Source: Methanolobus sp. WCC4 (GTDB taxonomy: Archaea; Halobacteriota; Methanosarcinia; Methanosarcinales; Methanosarcinaceae). From it: 64,000 nt of DNA. The translations under genes and the position numbers were made by a program. Shown here in pieces: positions 35,747 to 44,474 of the stretch (position 1 is its first letter; each line of letters starts with the position of its first letter). The notes under the pieces were generated by a model. It searched no databases. It was not told the origin of the DNA and worked only from the letters and a program-made list of their open reading frames with translations. The DNA lies in assembly GCF_038022665.1 (NCBI RefSeq), contig NZ_CP150629.1, forward strand, positions 2,276,480 through 2,340,479. Reading direction: 5' to 3'.

Positions 35747-35899
35747 TATGCAACCCCTTGTAACCCCCGTTACAGTTTTGGCATGAACTCATAGATCATT
35801 CATAGCCAATATCAGATTTTACCTGTGATGATATATAGATTGCTATTTTATTTTTATATCTGCAACACCCGATAATAAAGAAAATAAGAATAATTGTTA

Positions 35900-36070
35900 G
35901 AAATAAATGGCATCAAGCCATTTATTTCTCAATTCTGTTTGGGTGGTACGTTGGTGGCATTTCTTATAAAGGATATGCTCTTGTATTGTAGGTTTGGAGA
36001 CAAATCATGCCTACCAATAGATACATCTGTATTTACAGGAAATAAAGGCTAAGGAAACTATATTCAGAAG
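35900..36070 (+). repeat. Intergenic element A: hairpin plus conserved downstream block
   Basis: A perfect 12-bp inverted repeat (GAAATAAATGGC, loop ATCAA, GCCATTTATTTC, 35900-35928) precedes a block containing GGTGGCATTTCTTATAAAG, GGAGACAAATCATGCCTACCAAT and AGGAAATAAAGGC. The block recurs in diverged form about 440 bp downstream (element B). CTTATAAAG could serve as a rightward TATA box. No ORF lies here. It could be a small-RNA gene, a degraded mobile element or duplicated regulatory DNA. Confidence 0.5.
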
Positions 36071-36340
36071 AAAAGCATCTTAACTATAATTACTTATAAA
36101 CCATACCTGAAGTCCCCCCTTTTTATAAACATGCACCTATAAATTAAAACTTAAACTGTTTTGTCTTAAATTTGATGCCCTTATTATCAAATTCAACCTG
36201 AACTTGCTCGCTGAGCACCTGTTTCCATAAAAATAGTGTTCAGCTGTAAAATTGGGATATAAAGAAAAGACATAAGCACAAGTTCCTTCTTTTAAACTGA
36301 TCAATGGAGGGTTGATCTATCCAATAATAAGCAGATTCTC

Positions 36341-36500
36341 AAAGTAAGAGGCAGTGAAGATCTTCTGCCTCTTACTTTTCTTTATTGCTTGCTGGTGGCA
36401 TCTCTTATATAGTGGTACATATTCTATTGTCCCTTCAAGTCAGGGGTATATCGGAGACAATCGGATCTGCCAATCCTTATTATGCTTTTAAATGAAATAA
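36341..36500 (+). repeat. Intergenic element B: second copy with its own hairpin
   Basis: Begins with a 13-bp stem (AAAGTAAGAGGCA / TGCCTCTTACTTT, 36341-36378) whose bases differ wholly from those of element A while hairpin position is kept. Then follow GGTGGCATCTCTTATATAG, GGAGACAATCGGATCTGCCAAT and ATGAAATAAAACC, aligning with element A. The surrounding 820-bp interval (35747-36567) has no supported gene. Confidence 0.5.
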
Positions 36501-36567
36501 AACCTGAAGAAACACTTTTGCTTAAGATTCATCCGTATGCATTTTAAGTAAAACACAAATATGGAAA

Positions 36568-36795
36568 TTACATTTTCAACTGTTTCCTGGCATTGAAACT
36601 GGTAACTGTAGTATAGGCGAATGTGATTATACCAAGCCATAATATCGGCTCTCCGATGCCCTCATATCCAATATATGAAAGCGCAAGTCCAATACTCAGA
36701 ATAAGTATGTTGACCTTGTGGAGTTGTCTGTTGCGCCTGAGAACTGACACGTGCTTTTCCCTTTCATAGACTATCTGTTTCTTGTTCTTATTCAT
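36568..36795 (-). CDS. Small two-helix membrane protein
   Basis: 75 residues. A basic N-terminal third (NKNKKQ, REKHVSVLRRNRQLHK) is followed by two membrane helices (about 29-45 and 50-67) and a basic tail. No family was recognised. It starts 7 bp after the stop of the Sua5 gene on the same strand, so it is almost surely co-transcribed with it. A role linked to tRNA modification is not supported by the sequence. Confidence 0.6.
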   Translation of the reverse strand: MNKNKKQIVYEREKHVSVLRRNRQLHKVNILILSIGLALSYIGYEGIGEPILWLGIITFAYTTVTSFNARKQLKM

Positions 36796-36802
36796 AAGAT
36801 CA

Positions 36803-37861
36803 CTATACCTTGATAATCATATCAGCTGCTTTACGAACCCTGTTAAAGACCGCCATCCCTATTCCATCCTGCCTGAAGGAACCATCCACTATTATTATAT
36901 CCATACCTTCCTCATCAAGACGCCTGAGTCCGAAGAAAAGATTCCTTGCTGCCTGTTCAGGCATATCCTTGCGACCAAGCGAATGTGAAATGACCGATGG
37001 AAAAGCTGGAATACTCTCTTCTGTGAGTAACATACCTGCCTTTGCACCCCTCTGCTTAAGATCTGCAAGTATCTCCTTCATCCGGGAAAGGACATTTCCA
37101 TGTTCACCTTCCACAAGGATGACAGTTGAATCAGGAGAATAATGAGTATATTTCATGCCGGGAGAACGGACGGTCTCACTTTCGGGATGGGTTTTATCAT
37201 CATATCCAACCTTCACTTCCCCGATACATGCTTCAAGGTCCTCTTTGCTGACCTTTCCGGGTCTTAATATGACAGGGATGTTCGAAGTAACATCAACCAC
37301 AGTGGATTCAAGTCCTATATCAACTTCCCCACCATCAACGATAGCATCTATCCTTCCGGAAAGATCATGCAGCACATGGTCTGCAGTGGTAGGACTTGGT
37401 CTTCCTGACAGATTGGCACTTGGTGCTGCTACCGGAACCCCCGAGTATTCGATTAGTTCCAGAGCGATCCTGTTCTCAGGCATCCTTATGGCTACCGTGT
37501 CAAGTCCACCTGTAGTCACATCAGGAACTATATCCTTCCTTTCCATTACCAGTGTCAATGGACCTGGCCAGAAACTATCCATGAGAACAGATGCTTTTTC
37601 AGATACGCTTTTTACAAGCTTCAGGCAGCTTTCCTTTGAATGTACATGGACTATCAGAGGATTATCAGCTGGCCTTCCCTTTGCCTCGAATATCTGCATG
37701 ACTGCCCTTTCGTTAAGAGCATCAGCTCCAAGGCCATATACAGTTTCAGTTGGAAAGGCAACAAGACCGCCTTCTTTCAGGATCCTGGATGCTTCCTTTA
37801 TGCGCTCTTCACGAGCTTTGTCATCTACATAAAATACTCTGGTGTCCTTTTTCATGTTCAT
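36803..37861 (-). CDS. sua5: Threonylcarbamoyl-AMP synthase, Sua5 type
   Basis: 352 residues (start at ATG 37861 or the ATG two codons later). The YrdC domain covers ~10-210: ILKEGGLVAFPTETVYGLGADA, KGRPADNPLIVH, PGPLTLVM, AVRMP-type (AIRMPEN), PSANLSGRPSPT and the STVVDVT stretch. The extra C-terminal Sua5 domain (about 230-350, starting PGMKYTHYSP) distinguishes it from short TsaC. It makes threonylcarbamoyl-AMP from threonine, bicarbonate and ATP for the universal t6A37 modification of ANN-reading tRNAs. The next gene downstream is a small membrane protein of unknown role. Confidence 0.95.
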   Translation of the reverse strand: MNMKKDTRVFYVDDKAREERIKEASRILKEGGLVAFPTETVYGLGADALNERAVMQIFEAKGRPADNPLIVHVHSKESCLKLVKSVSEKASVLMDSFWPGPLTLVMERKDIVPDVTTGGLDTVAIRMPENRIALELIEYSGVPVAAPSANLSGRPSPTTADHVLHDLSGRIDAIVDGGEVDIGLESTVVDVTSNIPVILRPGKVSKEDLEACIGEVKVGYDDKTHPESETVRSPGMKYTHYSPDSTVILVEGEHGNVLSRMKEILADLKQRGAKAGMLLTEESIPAFPSVISHSLGRKDMPEQAARNLFFGLRRLDEEGMDIIIVDGSFRQDGIGMAVFNRVRKAADMIIKV

Positions 37862-38112
37862 ATGTTGAAAAATTGATAAGTGATAGATATTATTTGGTAG
37901 ATATTATTTTCAGACTGAAAGTATGATCAAGAAGCTGACCAAAACCATACTGTTCAATGGGATGTAGCCATATTATACAATAAGGGTCATAAGTTTTTGT
38001 GTTCCGAAATGAACCTATATCTATAAATTTGATATGACAATTATGATATTGGAATTAGTTTTTTGTCCTGATACGACATACATCTGATATTTTGACTCAC
38101 AAAAAGACAATA

Positions 38113-38120
38113 CTTATATA
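38113..38120 (+). promoter_or_regulatory. TATA box for a rightward transcript
   Basis: CTTATATA in an A-rich context, ~25 bp ahead of a GC-rich inverted repeat (38142-38204) in a 500-bp interval without genes. The spacing fits an archaeal promoter with initiation near 38140-38145. Confidence 0.5.
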
Positions 38121-38139
38121 GTATAGTTACCTCTATCAC

Positions 38140-38206
38140 GCCGTGAGCGGGCCTATTTTTTAACCCCACTCCCACACTAACCCCCACTCCCCAGCCCGCT
38201 CACGCA
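38140..38206 (+). ncRNA. Candidate structured small RNA with C-rich loop
   Basis: A perfect 11-bp stem (CGTGAGCGGGC at 38142-38152 and GCCCGCTCACG at 38194-38204) closes a 41-base loop rich in CCCCACTCCC-type runs. The stem is GC-rich in otherwise AT-rich flanking DNA, a good sign of a conserved RNA in a low-GC intergenic region, and a TATA box lies at the expected distance. The C-rich loop could pair with GGAGG/GGGTG ribosome sites. No ORF covers it. The strand is deduced from the TATA position; the stem itself is symmetric. Confidence 0.55.
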
Positions 38207-38326
38207 AAAACAATGGGAAGATGAACAAGGTTAAGGGAAAACTTCTGTTTAAAATAACACGTAAGCAATGCTTTGATTAGTTGCAGCTATTGACAGAGCA
38301 TTGATAAAAGAAAAAAGAGAAAAGGG

Positions 38327-38356
38327 CGTTCCGGCATTCACCAGAACCCGGAAACG
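38327..38356 (-). terminator. Terminator of the mrp operon
   Basis: Beyond the mrpG stop, on the minus strand, an imperfect GC stem (CGTTTCCGG / CCGGAACG, one bulge) is followed by a T-rich stretch (CCCTTTTCTCTTTTTTC). This is the expected layout for an archaeal terminator. Confidence 0.5.
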
Positions 38357-38367
38357 ATCATTCAGTA

Positions 38368-38742
38368 TTACTCATCCTCAACCGGCGGCGGACATGCTGC
38401 TTCACATGCCTTGCCATATTCATCGATGACGGACTCCTTACAGAGACCGACACCATGCCTGTGAGCTGCACGGCTTATCATATGAGCCGCCACAGGAGAT
38501 GTGATCAGGATGAAAAGAGCTACAGTAATTGCCTTTACACCCATAGGGGACAAGCCAACTTTGAGCAGGATACTAAGCATTACACTAAATGCACCAAGTG
38601 TTCCGATCTTCGTGGTTGTATGCAGCCTGTTGTAAACATCAGGAAGCCTTGCAAGTCCGAGCATGGCAAGGAACACGAAGAAAAGTCCTAAGATCAGAAC
38701 TGCGTTGCTCAGCAGCTCAAGGATCATTGAAAGAGTGCTCAA
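38368..38742 (-). CDS. mrpG: Mrp Na+/H+ antiporter subunit G
   Basis: 124 residues with three membrane helices and the MnhG/MrpG signature LGLARLPDVYNRLHTTTKIGTLG (key residues RLPDxYxRLHxxTKxxTLG). The soluble C-terminus is longer than usual and acidic, with three cysteines (LCKES, CEAACPP). It is the last gene of the seven-gene mrp operon and overlaps mrpF by 4 bp. MrpG is a small structural part of the membrane antiporter complex. Confidence 0.93.
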   Translation of the reverse strand: MSTLSMILELLSNAVLILGLFFVFLAMLGLARLPDVYNRLHTTTKIGTLGAFSVMLSILLKVGLSPMGVKAITVALFILITSPVAAHMISRAAHRHGVGLCKESVIDEYGKACEAACPPPVEDE

Positions 38743-38999
38743 AATACCACCCCTTCGTCAAGATACTTTGCAATGGTCACCGTTCCCACAAAGGATATGA
38801 TAGCAAGTACAAGTGCCACATCCATGAAGAAAACAGATTCCTGCACGTATGAGTAGATACCGAGCATGACAACAATGACCGTTGTCATTGCATCCAGGGC
38901 TACGACCCTGTCAGGAATGGTCGGTCCTTTGATGACCCTGTACAGACAGGGTATAAAGGATATAACCATGAAGATAAGTGAATATTCAAGCAGGTTCAT
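38739..38999 (-). CDS. mrpF: Mrp Na+/H+ antiporter subunit F
   Basis: 86 residues, three membrane helices, with the family motif YRVIKGPTIPDRVVALDAM (key residues RxxxGPTxPDRVxALD). It overlaps mrpE and mrpG by 4 bp each. In the complex, MrpF lies next to MrpE and G and takes part in the Na+ pathway as proposed from Mrp structures. Confidence 0.93.
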   Translation of the reverse strand: MNLLEYSLIFMVISFIPCLYRVIKGPTIPDRVVALDAMTTVIVVMLGIYSYVQESVFFMDVALVLAIISFVGTVTIAKYLDEGVVF

Positions 39000-39490
39000 T
39001 CGAATGCCTCCATTGTGTATTTTTCCAGGTCCTCACTTATGGACCGGGCAATGCCTTCCGGATCGGTTGCATCTATTGCATGCACATACAGGATGGACCT
39101 GTCATCAGATACATCGATAGTCAGTGTACCAGGTGTAAGGGTGATAGTGTTCGCAATGGCTGTGATACCAAGATCGGTCTTTGAATCGATCGGTACTGCG
39201 ATGATACCAGGCTTTATGTCGATCTTCGGCTGAAGCACGATCTTCGCTACCATTATGTTAGCCTTGATGATCTCCACTATAAGCACGTAAAGGAACTTGA
39301 TCTGTGCCGGGATCTTCTTCACAGCGTTACCGAAGGAGAAATCCTGGTCGAACGGGAACAGGACCTTGAATGGCCTGATAATGAATGGTGCGATTAGAAC
39401 TCCAAGTATGAAGTTGTTCACATTTACAGTACCATGAACGAAGCACCATACAAGACCGAGTACGGCTGAATAGGCAATATATCTCTTCAT
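38996..39490 (-). CDS. mrpE: Mrp Na+/H+ antiporter subunit E
   Basis: 164 residues. Two membrane helices at the N-terminus, then a soluble domain with the family's GIIAVPIDSKTDLGITAIANTITLTPGT (key residues ITLTPGT) and DVSDDRSILYVHAID. It overlaps mrpD and mrpF by 4 bp. MrpE is a structural subunit required for assembly and function of the antiporter. Confidence 0.93.
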   Translation of the reverse strand: MKRYIAYSAVLGLVWCFVHGTVNVNNFILGVLIAPFIIRPFKVLFPFDQDFSFGNAVKKIPAQIKFLYVLIVEIIKANIMVAKIVLQPKIDIKPGIIAVPIDSKTDLGITAIANTITLTPGTLTIDVSDDRSILYVHAIDATDPEGIARSISEDLEKYTMEAFE

Positions 39491-41028
39491 CTTACCACCC
39501 TCGTCATCACAGCATCGATATATGGCTGCGGATCAAGTATCTGGTTCGCCGTTGCTTCTGCAAGGGCGATCAGTGGTTCTGCGTAAATACCAAAAGCAAA
39601 GATCATCAGTGCAAGGACGACTATCGGAAGTGCTATCATCGGAGATGTACCATGTGAGGAATACTCCCCGTGCTCTGCAACATCCCTTTTCTCGCCCCAG
39701 AACATCAGCAGCATTGCCCTGAACATGTAGAACAGGGTGAAGATCGCAAAGATAAGTGCGATTGCTATGGCAAAGTAGTAGCCCTCACCAATACCTGCAT
39801 CAAAGAGCTGGAACTTGGCAATGAACCCTCCTGTAGGGGGCAGTCCTGCAATGGACATTGCACCTGCAAGGAACACCAATGACATAAATGGTGCACTATC
39901 TACCATGCCACCCATCTTTCTCATGTCCCTGGTACCTGCATGGTGTATGATACCACCTGAGGTAAGGAAAAGCATGGACTTTGCGATCGCGTGGTTCACA
40001 AGATAGACCAGTGCCGCTGTGAGACCATATACACTGCCAAAGCCAATTCCAAGGAAGACATATCCTATCTGGCTGACACTGGAGTATGCAAGCAGACGTT
40101 TTACATCGGTCTGTGCAACGGCTGATATCGCTCCTACAACGATGGTCGCCAGTGCAAGATAGATTATCACAGGTTTGAATATATAGAGCGTGTCAATGAA
40201 TATCAGGAAGAACACCCTGAGCATTCCGTATGCTCCGACCTTTATCAGCACACCACTAAGCATTGCGCTTATGGGTGAGGGTGCGGTTGGGTGCACATCC
40301 GGAAGCCAGTAGTGAAGCGGGAATATCGCGGCCTTGTTACCGAACACAACCACGAACATCAGGGCTATAGCGAACACGTGCCAAGGAAGCGTTCCTGCTG
40401 CACTCATTGCGCTGAGCTTCACAGAGATATCTGCCATGTTAAGTGTACCTGTTGTGGCATAAAGGGAAGCTACTGCGATGAGCATGACAATGGAACTTAC
40501 CATGTTCAGTACAAGATACTTGAAGGTGGCTTCCATCTTGTCAGAGCTTTTTGTAACTCCTCCCTTCTCGTTGGCAACTACAAGTGCACATGATGAGAGC
40601 AGAAGGATCTCAAAGAATACGAAGAGATTGAATATGTCACCTGTGAGGAAGGAACCGTTAAGTCCTGCCACAAGCAGACTGAAGAGCGGATAATAGGATG
40701 CGCTCAGTGACCTCTCTTCTATATAGTCAAGTGAATAGATAAGTGCCAGGAATGACACGAATGATGTCAGTACCACCATTCCGGAACTGAGCAGATCGGC
40801 AACCAGTATGATACCGTATTTGCCCCATTCTCCTACCTCATAGGCCTGTATACCTCCTGACCAGACCTGAAGAAGCAGAAGTACACTTAATATTGCAAGT
40901 ATGAACGAGACTGAAACACTCAATACCTTCTGTATTCCCGGCTGTTTCCTCAAAAGCACCATGAGGGATGCCATGAGTATCGGGGTTGCTATCAGAATGA
41001 TAGGCAGGTGATTCTCCAGTGCGATCAT
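39487..41028 (-). CDS. mrpD: Mrp Na+/H+ antiporter subunit D
   Basis: 513 residues with about 14 membrane helices; a NuoN/NuoM-like proton-channel subunit. Visible family features are the conserved glutamate helix (FNLFVFFEILLLSS), the HYWLPDVHPTAPSPISAMLSG loop with its lysine helix nearby, and the AVAQTDVKRLLAYSSVSQIGYV segment. It pairs with MrpA for proton transport and overlaps both neighbours (mrpC and mrpE) by 4 bp. Confidence 0.95.
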   Translation of the reverse strand: MIALENHLPIILIATPILMASLMVLLRKQPGIQKVLSVSVSFILAILSVLLLLQVWSGGIQAYEVGEWGKYGIILVADLLSSGMVVLTSFVSFLALIYSLDYIEERSLSASYYPLFSLLVAGLNGSFLTGDIFNLFVFFEILLLSSCALVVANEKGGVTKSSDKMEATFKYLVLNMVSSIVMLIAVASLYATTGTLNMADISVKLSAMSAAGTLPWHVFAIALMFVVVFGNKAAIFPLHYWLPDVHPTAPSPISAMLSGVLIKVGAYGMLRVFFLIFIDTLYIFKPVIIYLALATIVVGAISAVAQTDVKRLLAYSSVSQIGYVFLGIGFGSVYGLTAALVYLVNHAIAKSMLFLTSGGIIHHAGTRDMRKMGGMVDSAPFMSLVFLAGAMSIAGLPPTGGFIAKFQLFDAGIGEGYYFAIAIALIFAIFTLFYMFRAMLLMFWGEKRDVAEHGEYSSHGTSPMIALPIVVLALMIFAFGIYAEPLIALAEATANQILDPQPYIDAVMTRVVR

Positions 41029-41450
41029 CCCCAGAGCCTCCTGAGTTCCCTGATGTCAGTTGTTCCATACTCCTCGTAGATACGATAAGCAAGGATCAGT
41101 ATGAATGCGGTTGTTGCCAGACTGATAACAATGGCTGTAAGTACAAGAGCCTGTACCAGCGGATCAACGAAATCCACATGATGACCGGCTTCAAGCACAG
41201 GTGCAAGGACGCCCTGTGACAGAGTATCTGTAAAGACAGTGCCGGTCGCCTCGGCAGCTCCGTGTCCGCCATCATCCGTGATGATAGGGACCTTTCCTTC
41301 GAAGACCCCTGTTGAAACGATCAGCAGGTTGACCGCATGGGACATTATACCCAATCCTATGATCACCCTGACTATATCACGACGAAGGATAAGGAACGTA
41401 CCTATACCGAAGAGTATGGCAATTGTAAGGGAAAGCAGTGTACTGTTCAT
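41025..41450 (-). CDS. mrpC: Mrp Na+/H+ antiporter subunit C
   Basis: 141 residues, NuoK-like, three membrane helices. The VIIGLGIMSHAVNLLIVSTG helix and the DPLVQALVLTAIVISLATTAFIL segment (key residues DPLxQALVLTAIVI) are typical of MrpC/MnhC. An acidic loop between helices 2 and 3 is longer than in NuoK. It overlaps mrpB and mrpD by 4 bp. Confidence 0.95.
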   Translation of the reverse strand: MNSTLLSLTIAILFGIGTFLILRRDIVRVIIGLGIMSHAVNLLIVSTGVFEGKVPIITDDGGHGAAEATGTVFTDTLSQGVLAPVLEAGHHVDFVDPLVQALVLTAIVISLATTAFILILAYRIYEEYGTTDIRELRRLWG

Positions 41451-41863
41451 CTGTCATCACCTACATTCTTGAAAATGGAAAGCAATCCACCAATTACCAC
41501 GAAGTAGACACCGATATCGAACAGTCCTGCAGATACCAGTTCGATCTCCCCAAAGAAGGGGAGATGGACGAATTCAACTGCACTCCTGAAGAAGTTATGT
41601 GAAAAGGCCATGGCCGCAAAGGCCGTTACTGAGGCCAGCAGCAGACCAAAACCGAACCAATTACCCCAGTCAGGGTTGAAGAACGATTTGATGAAATCCA
41701 GACCATATGCCACGTATGTCAGTGCTATCACCGACGCGAACATGACACCACCAATGAATCCTCCTCCCGGGTTGTTGTGTCCCGCAAGTAAGAGGGATAT
41801 TGAAAAGAGGATGACCAAAGGCAAACATATCTTTGTTATTGTTTTTGTTATCAAGGTTGTCAC
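41447..41863 (-). CDS. mrpB: Mrp Na+/H+ antiporter subunit B
   Basis: 138 residues with four membrane helices and the MnhB motif HNNPGGGFIGGVMFASVIALTY (key residues GHNxPGGGFxGG). It overlaps mrpA and mrpC by 4 bp. It forms part of the MrpA-B-C interface of the complex. Confidence 0.95.
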   Translation of the reverse strand: MTTLITKTITKICLPLVILFSISLLLAGHNNPGGGFIGGVMFASVIALTYVAYGLDFIKSFFNPDWGNWFGFGLLLASVTAFAAMAFSHNFFRSAVEFVHLPFFGEIELVSAGLFDIGVYFVVIGGLLSIFKNVGDDR

Positions 41864-44229
41864 TGATCATCACCTCTGCTGTGAATAAGGTTGTAGACAC
41901 CAAATGCTGCAAGACAGAGAACCGAGATCTCACCAAGTGTATCATATCCTCTGAAGTCCACAATGATCACATTCACAATGTTGTGACCTCCTGCAAGCGG
42001 AAGGCTCTTCTCAATGAAGTAATGTGAAAGGGACTCGAATGGTGGGACTATTCCCTGTGTTGCATTGATAAGCATTATGAATACTATCGAGGCTATTGTA
42101 ACGGATATCAGAAGGTCCCTGACAAGAGTTGAAGCGGGAATATGTTCCCTGAACTTCTGCGGGATCTTCACTATAGCCAGCAGGAAGATAATTGTCGAAA
42201 GTGTCTCCACAAGTACCTGTGTCAGAGCAAGGTCCGGTGCCTGCAGGTATATGAACAGGAGAGCTACCAGATAGCCAAGTCCTGAAAGGGATATTATCGC
42301 AGGTATGTACCTTGGAAGTAGTGCAGCTCCAAGTGCTGAAACCACCATGAACAGGAAGATGAGGCTTTCGTACAGTGGTACGTCGAAGTTGAGGTTCTGC
42401 GGGATAAAGCTCGTTGCCAGCAGTGCTGCAGGTATTGCGAACATTGCAATGACAAGCAGCAGAAGTGCAACCACATATGTCTTTACCGGACCGGGCTGCA
42501 TCCTGTTGGAGAACTTTGCTGTAACGTTCTTTGCGTTCTCCACGGTTGCATCATAGTAGTAATTGACACTTATCCATGGGAACTTTGCATTGAACCTGTC
42601 CTGCCAGTCTGCTATCTTACCGTATTGTGTGTATGTAAGGATACCCAGTGCGAAAGTGACTATTGTCATAATAAGTGACGGGGTGATCCCATGCCACAGC
42701 TTTACATGCAGATGGGCCTCTTCGAGCAGTATGCCGGAAACCGTAGGTCCGACGAAATAGTGTACCGGAATTGAAGGTACAAGTCCGAATAGTATAATAA
42801 GACCTGCAAGGAAGATCGCAGGTGCGAGCATGATCATCGAAGGATCGTGTATGTGATCAGGCAATCCCTTTGAAGGTCTCTTACCAAGGAATATGCCGTC
42901 TATCAGTTTAATCGAATAAGCGAATGTGAACACACCACCAAGCACTGCAAGTGCCGGAATGAGTATGCTCCATGGTCCGCCAAGAAGGTGACCCATCTCA
43001 ACAGATGACTCGTAGAACATCTCCTTACTTAAGAATCCGTTAAGAGGCGGAATTCCAGCCATGGAGAGAGCTCCGATGGTAGCCACAATGAAGGTGATCG
43101 GCATCTCCTTCCGCAAACCACCCATTTTCGTGATATCCCTTGTGGCAGTCTCATGGGCCACTATACCGGCTACAAGGAAGAGACATGCCTTGAAGGTTGC
43201 GTGGTTAAGAAGATGGAAAGTTGCAGCAGCAACACCGATACCCGGATGGTGATGAGTGGTGTAACCGTACATTGTCATAAGATATGCAAGCTGACTGATG
43301 GTTGAATATGCAAGTATTCCTTTTATGTCAGTCTGCCTGAAAGCAAGGAAACCTGCAAGGAGCATCGTAAATATACCGATACCGCTTACCATGATGAACC
43401 ATGCATCGGTTCCTGAGAATATCGGGTGTATCCTTGCAACGAGATAGATACCTGCCTTGACCATAGTAGCAGAGTGCAGGAACGCACTGACAGGTGTTGG
43501 TGCTTCCATAGCGTTTGGAAGCCATATGTAGAAGGGACCCTGTGCTGATTTAGAAGCAGCCCCTATGAATATAAGAATGAGTGCAGCCAGGAAGAGATCA
43601 TGGCCATGTAACATTTCCTTTATGGATTCGCTATGCATTATAGTAGGAATGTCAAATGTACCGGTAATAGCATGTAATACAAGGAAACCGGCAAGCATGA
43701 ACAGACCACCTGTTGCCGTGATGAGCATAGATTTCGTTGCACCATACACCGACATTGGCCTGTTGCGCCAGTATCCGATAAGCATGAATGATGTAACACT
43801 GGTGAGTTCCCAGAAAATGAACAGCTGGATCGTGTTGGCAGAGAATACCATACCAAGCATTGAACCCATGAAGAAGAGGAGTTGCTGATAGTATCGTGGA
43901 AGATCTTCTTTCTTTGACATGTACCCGTTGGAGTATGACATGATGATAACACCAATGCCGGATACGATGAAACCGAACATGACGCTCAGGCCATCAATAT
44001 AGAAAGAGAAGTCAATTCCCACTGAAGGAAGCCATTCTATAGATCCCTGAATGGTCTCCCCATGTATGATCTCCGGTGCAGCCTGAGCAACCAATAATAA
44101 ACTCAGGAATGCAACTGCGGAAGCGTACCAACCTATTTTATCCTTTAGAAGTTTTTCCACGGCAGGCAATATACCGGCCAAAACAAATGGCAAAAAAACC
44201 GCTAGAGTAATTGCTGTAAACGGATCCAT
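41860..44229 (-). CDS. mrpA: Mrp Na+/H+ antiporter subunit A (NuoL-like with C-terminal extension)
   Basis: 789 residues, about 20 membrane helices. The NuoL-like half contains the glutamate-bearing helix FIFWELTSVTSFMLIGYW, LPNAMEAPTPVSAFLHSATMVKAG (key residues APTPVSAxLHSATMVKAG) and the RQTDIKGILAYSTISQLAYL segment. The C-terminal ~170 residues are the MbhE/MrpB-like extension (APDLALTQVLVETLSTIIFLL). With the other six subunits it exchanges Na+ for H+ across the membrane; in Methanosarcina acetivorans Mrp supports growth on acetate at low Na+. This is the first gene of the operon, with AAGGTGAC before the ATG and a TATA-like TATATATAAC at 44251-44260 reading leftward. Confidence 0.96.
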   Translation of the reverse strand: MDPFTAITLAVFLPFVLAGILPAVEKLLKDKIGWYASAVAFLSLLLVAQAAPEIIHGETIQGSIEWLPSVGIDFSFYIDGLSVMFGFIVSGIGVIIMSYSNGYMSKKEDLPRYYQQLLFFMGSMLGMVFSANTIQLFIFWELTSVTSFMLIGYWRNRPMSVYGATKSMLITATGGLFMLAGFLVLHAITGTFDIPTIMHSESIKEMLHGHDLFLAALILIFIGAASKSAQGPFYIWLPNAMEAPTPVSAFLHSATMVKAGIYLVARIHPIFSGTDAWFIMVSGIGIFTMLLAGFLAFRQTDIKGILAYSTISQLAYLMTMYGYTTHHHPGIGVAAATFHLLNHATFKACLFLVAGIVAHETATRDITKMGGLRKEMPITFIVATIGALSMAGIPPLNGFLSKEMFYESSVEMGHLLGGPWSILIPALAVLGGVFTFAYSIKLIDGIFLGKRPSKGLPDHIHDPSMIMLAPAIFLAGLIILFGLVPSIPVHYFVGPTVSGILLEEAHLHVKLWHGITPSLIMTIVTFALGILTYTQYGKIADWQDRFNAKFPWISVNYYYDATVENAKNVTAKFSNRMQPGPVKTYVVALLLLVIAMFAIPAALLATSFIPQNLNFDVPLYESLIFLFMVVSALGAALLPRYIPAIISLSGLGYLVALLFIYLQAPDLALTQVLVETLSTIIFLLAIVKIPQKFREHIPASTLVRDLLISVTIASIVFIMLINATQGIVPPFESLSHYFIEKSLPLAGGHNIVNVIIVDFRGYDTLGEISVLCLAAFGVYNLIHSRGDDQ

Positions 44230-44474
44230 GTCACCTTAGATTCAAGTCCCTATATATAACGGTTTTTAATGTGAATTATTATTTATGAAAGATTATACAG
44301 AATAGTATTTTCATGTATATTATATAAAAACGGAAATAGCTCAACGCGCATTAAACTTATATAATAGAAAATAAAGGCCTCGTGTGCCAAAAAGTATCAA
44401 CAGGAATTGCCAATATGGTAATAGAGATATACAATGCATATCATTAGTTCATATCTATTTATTACTGTGATACA

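Noticed and set aside
35900-36378. Hairpins at 35900 and 36341 as ends of an insertion sequence
   Set aside because: The two hairpins differ in sequence, no transposase frame lies between them, and no target-site duplication is visible.
44230-44474. Possible tRNA in the gap before mrpA (TTCAAGTCCC looks like a T-loop)
   Set aside because: No acceptor, D or anticodon stems can be formed around it, and the flanks are AT-rich promoter-like sequence.
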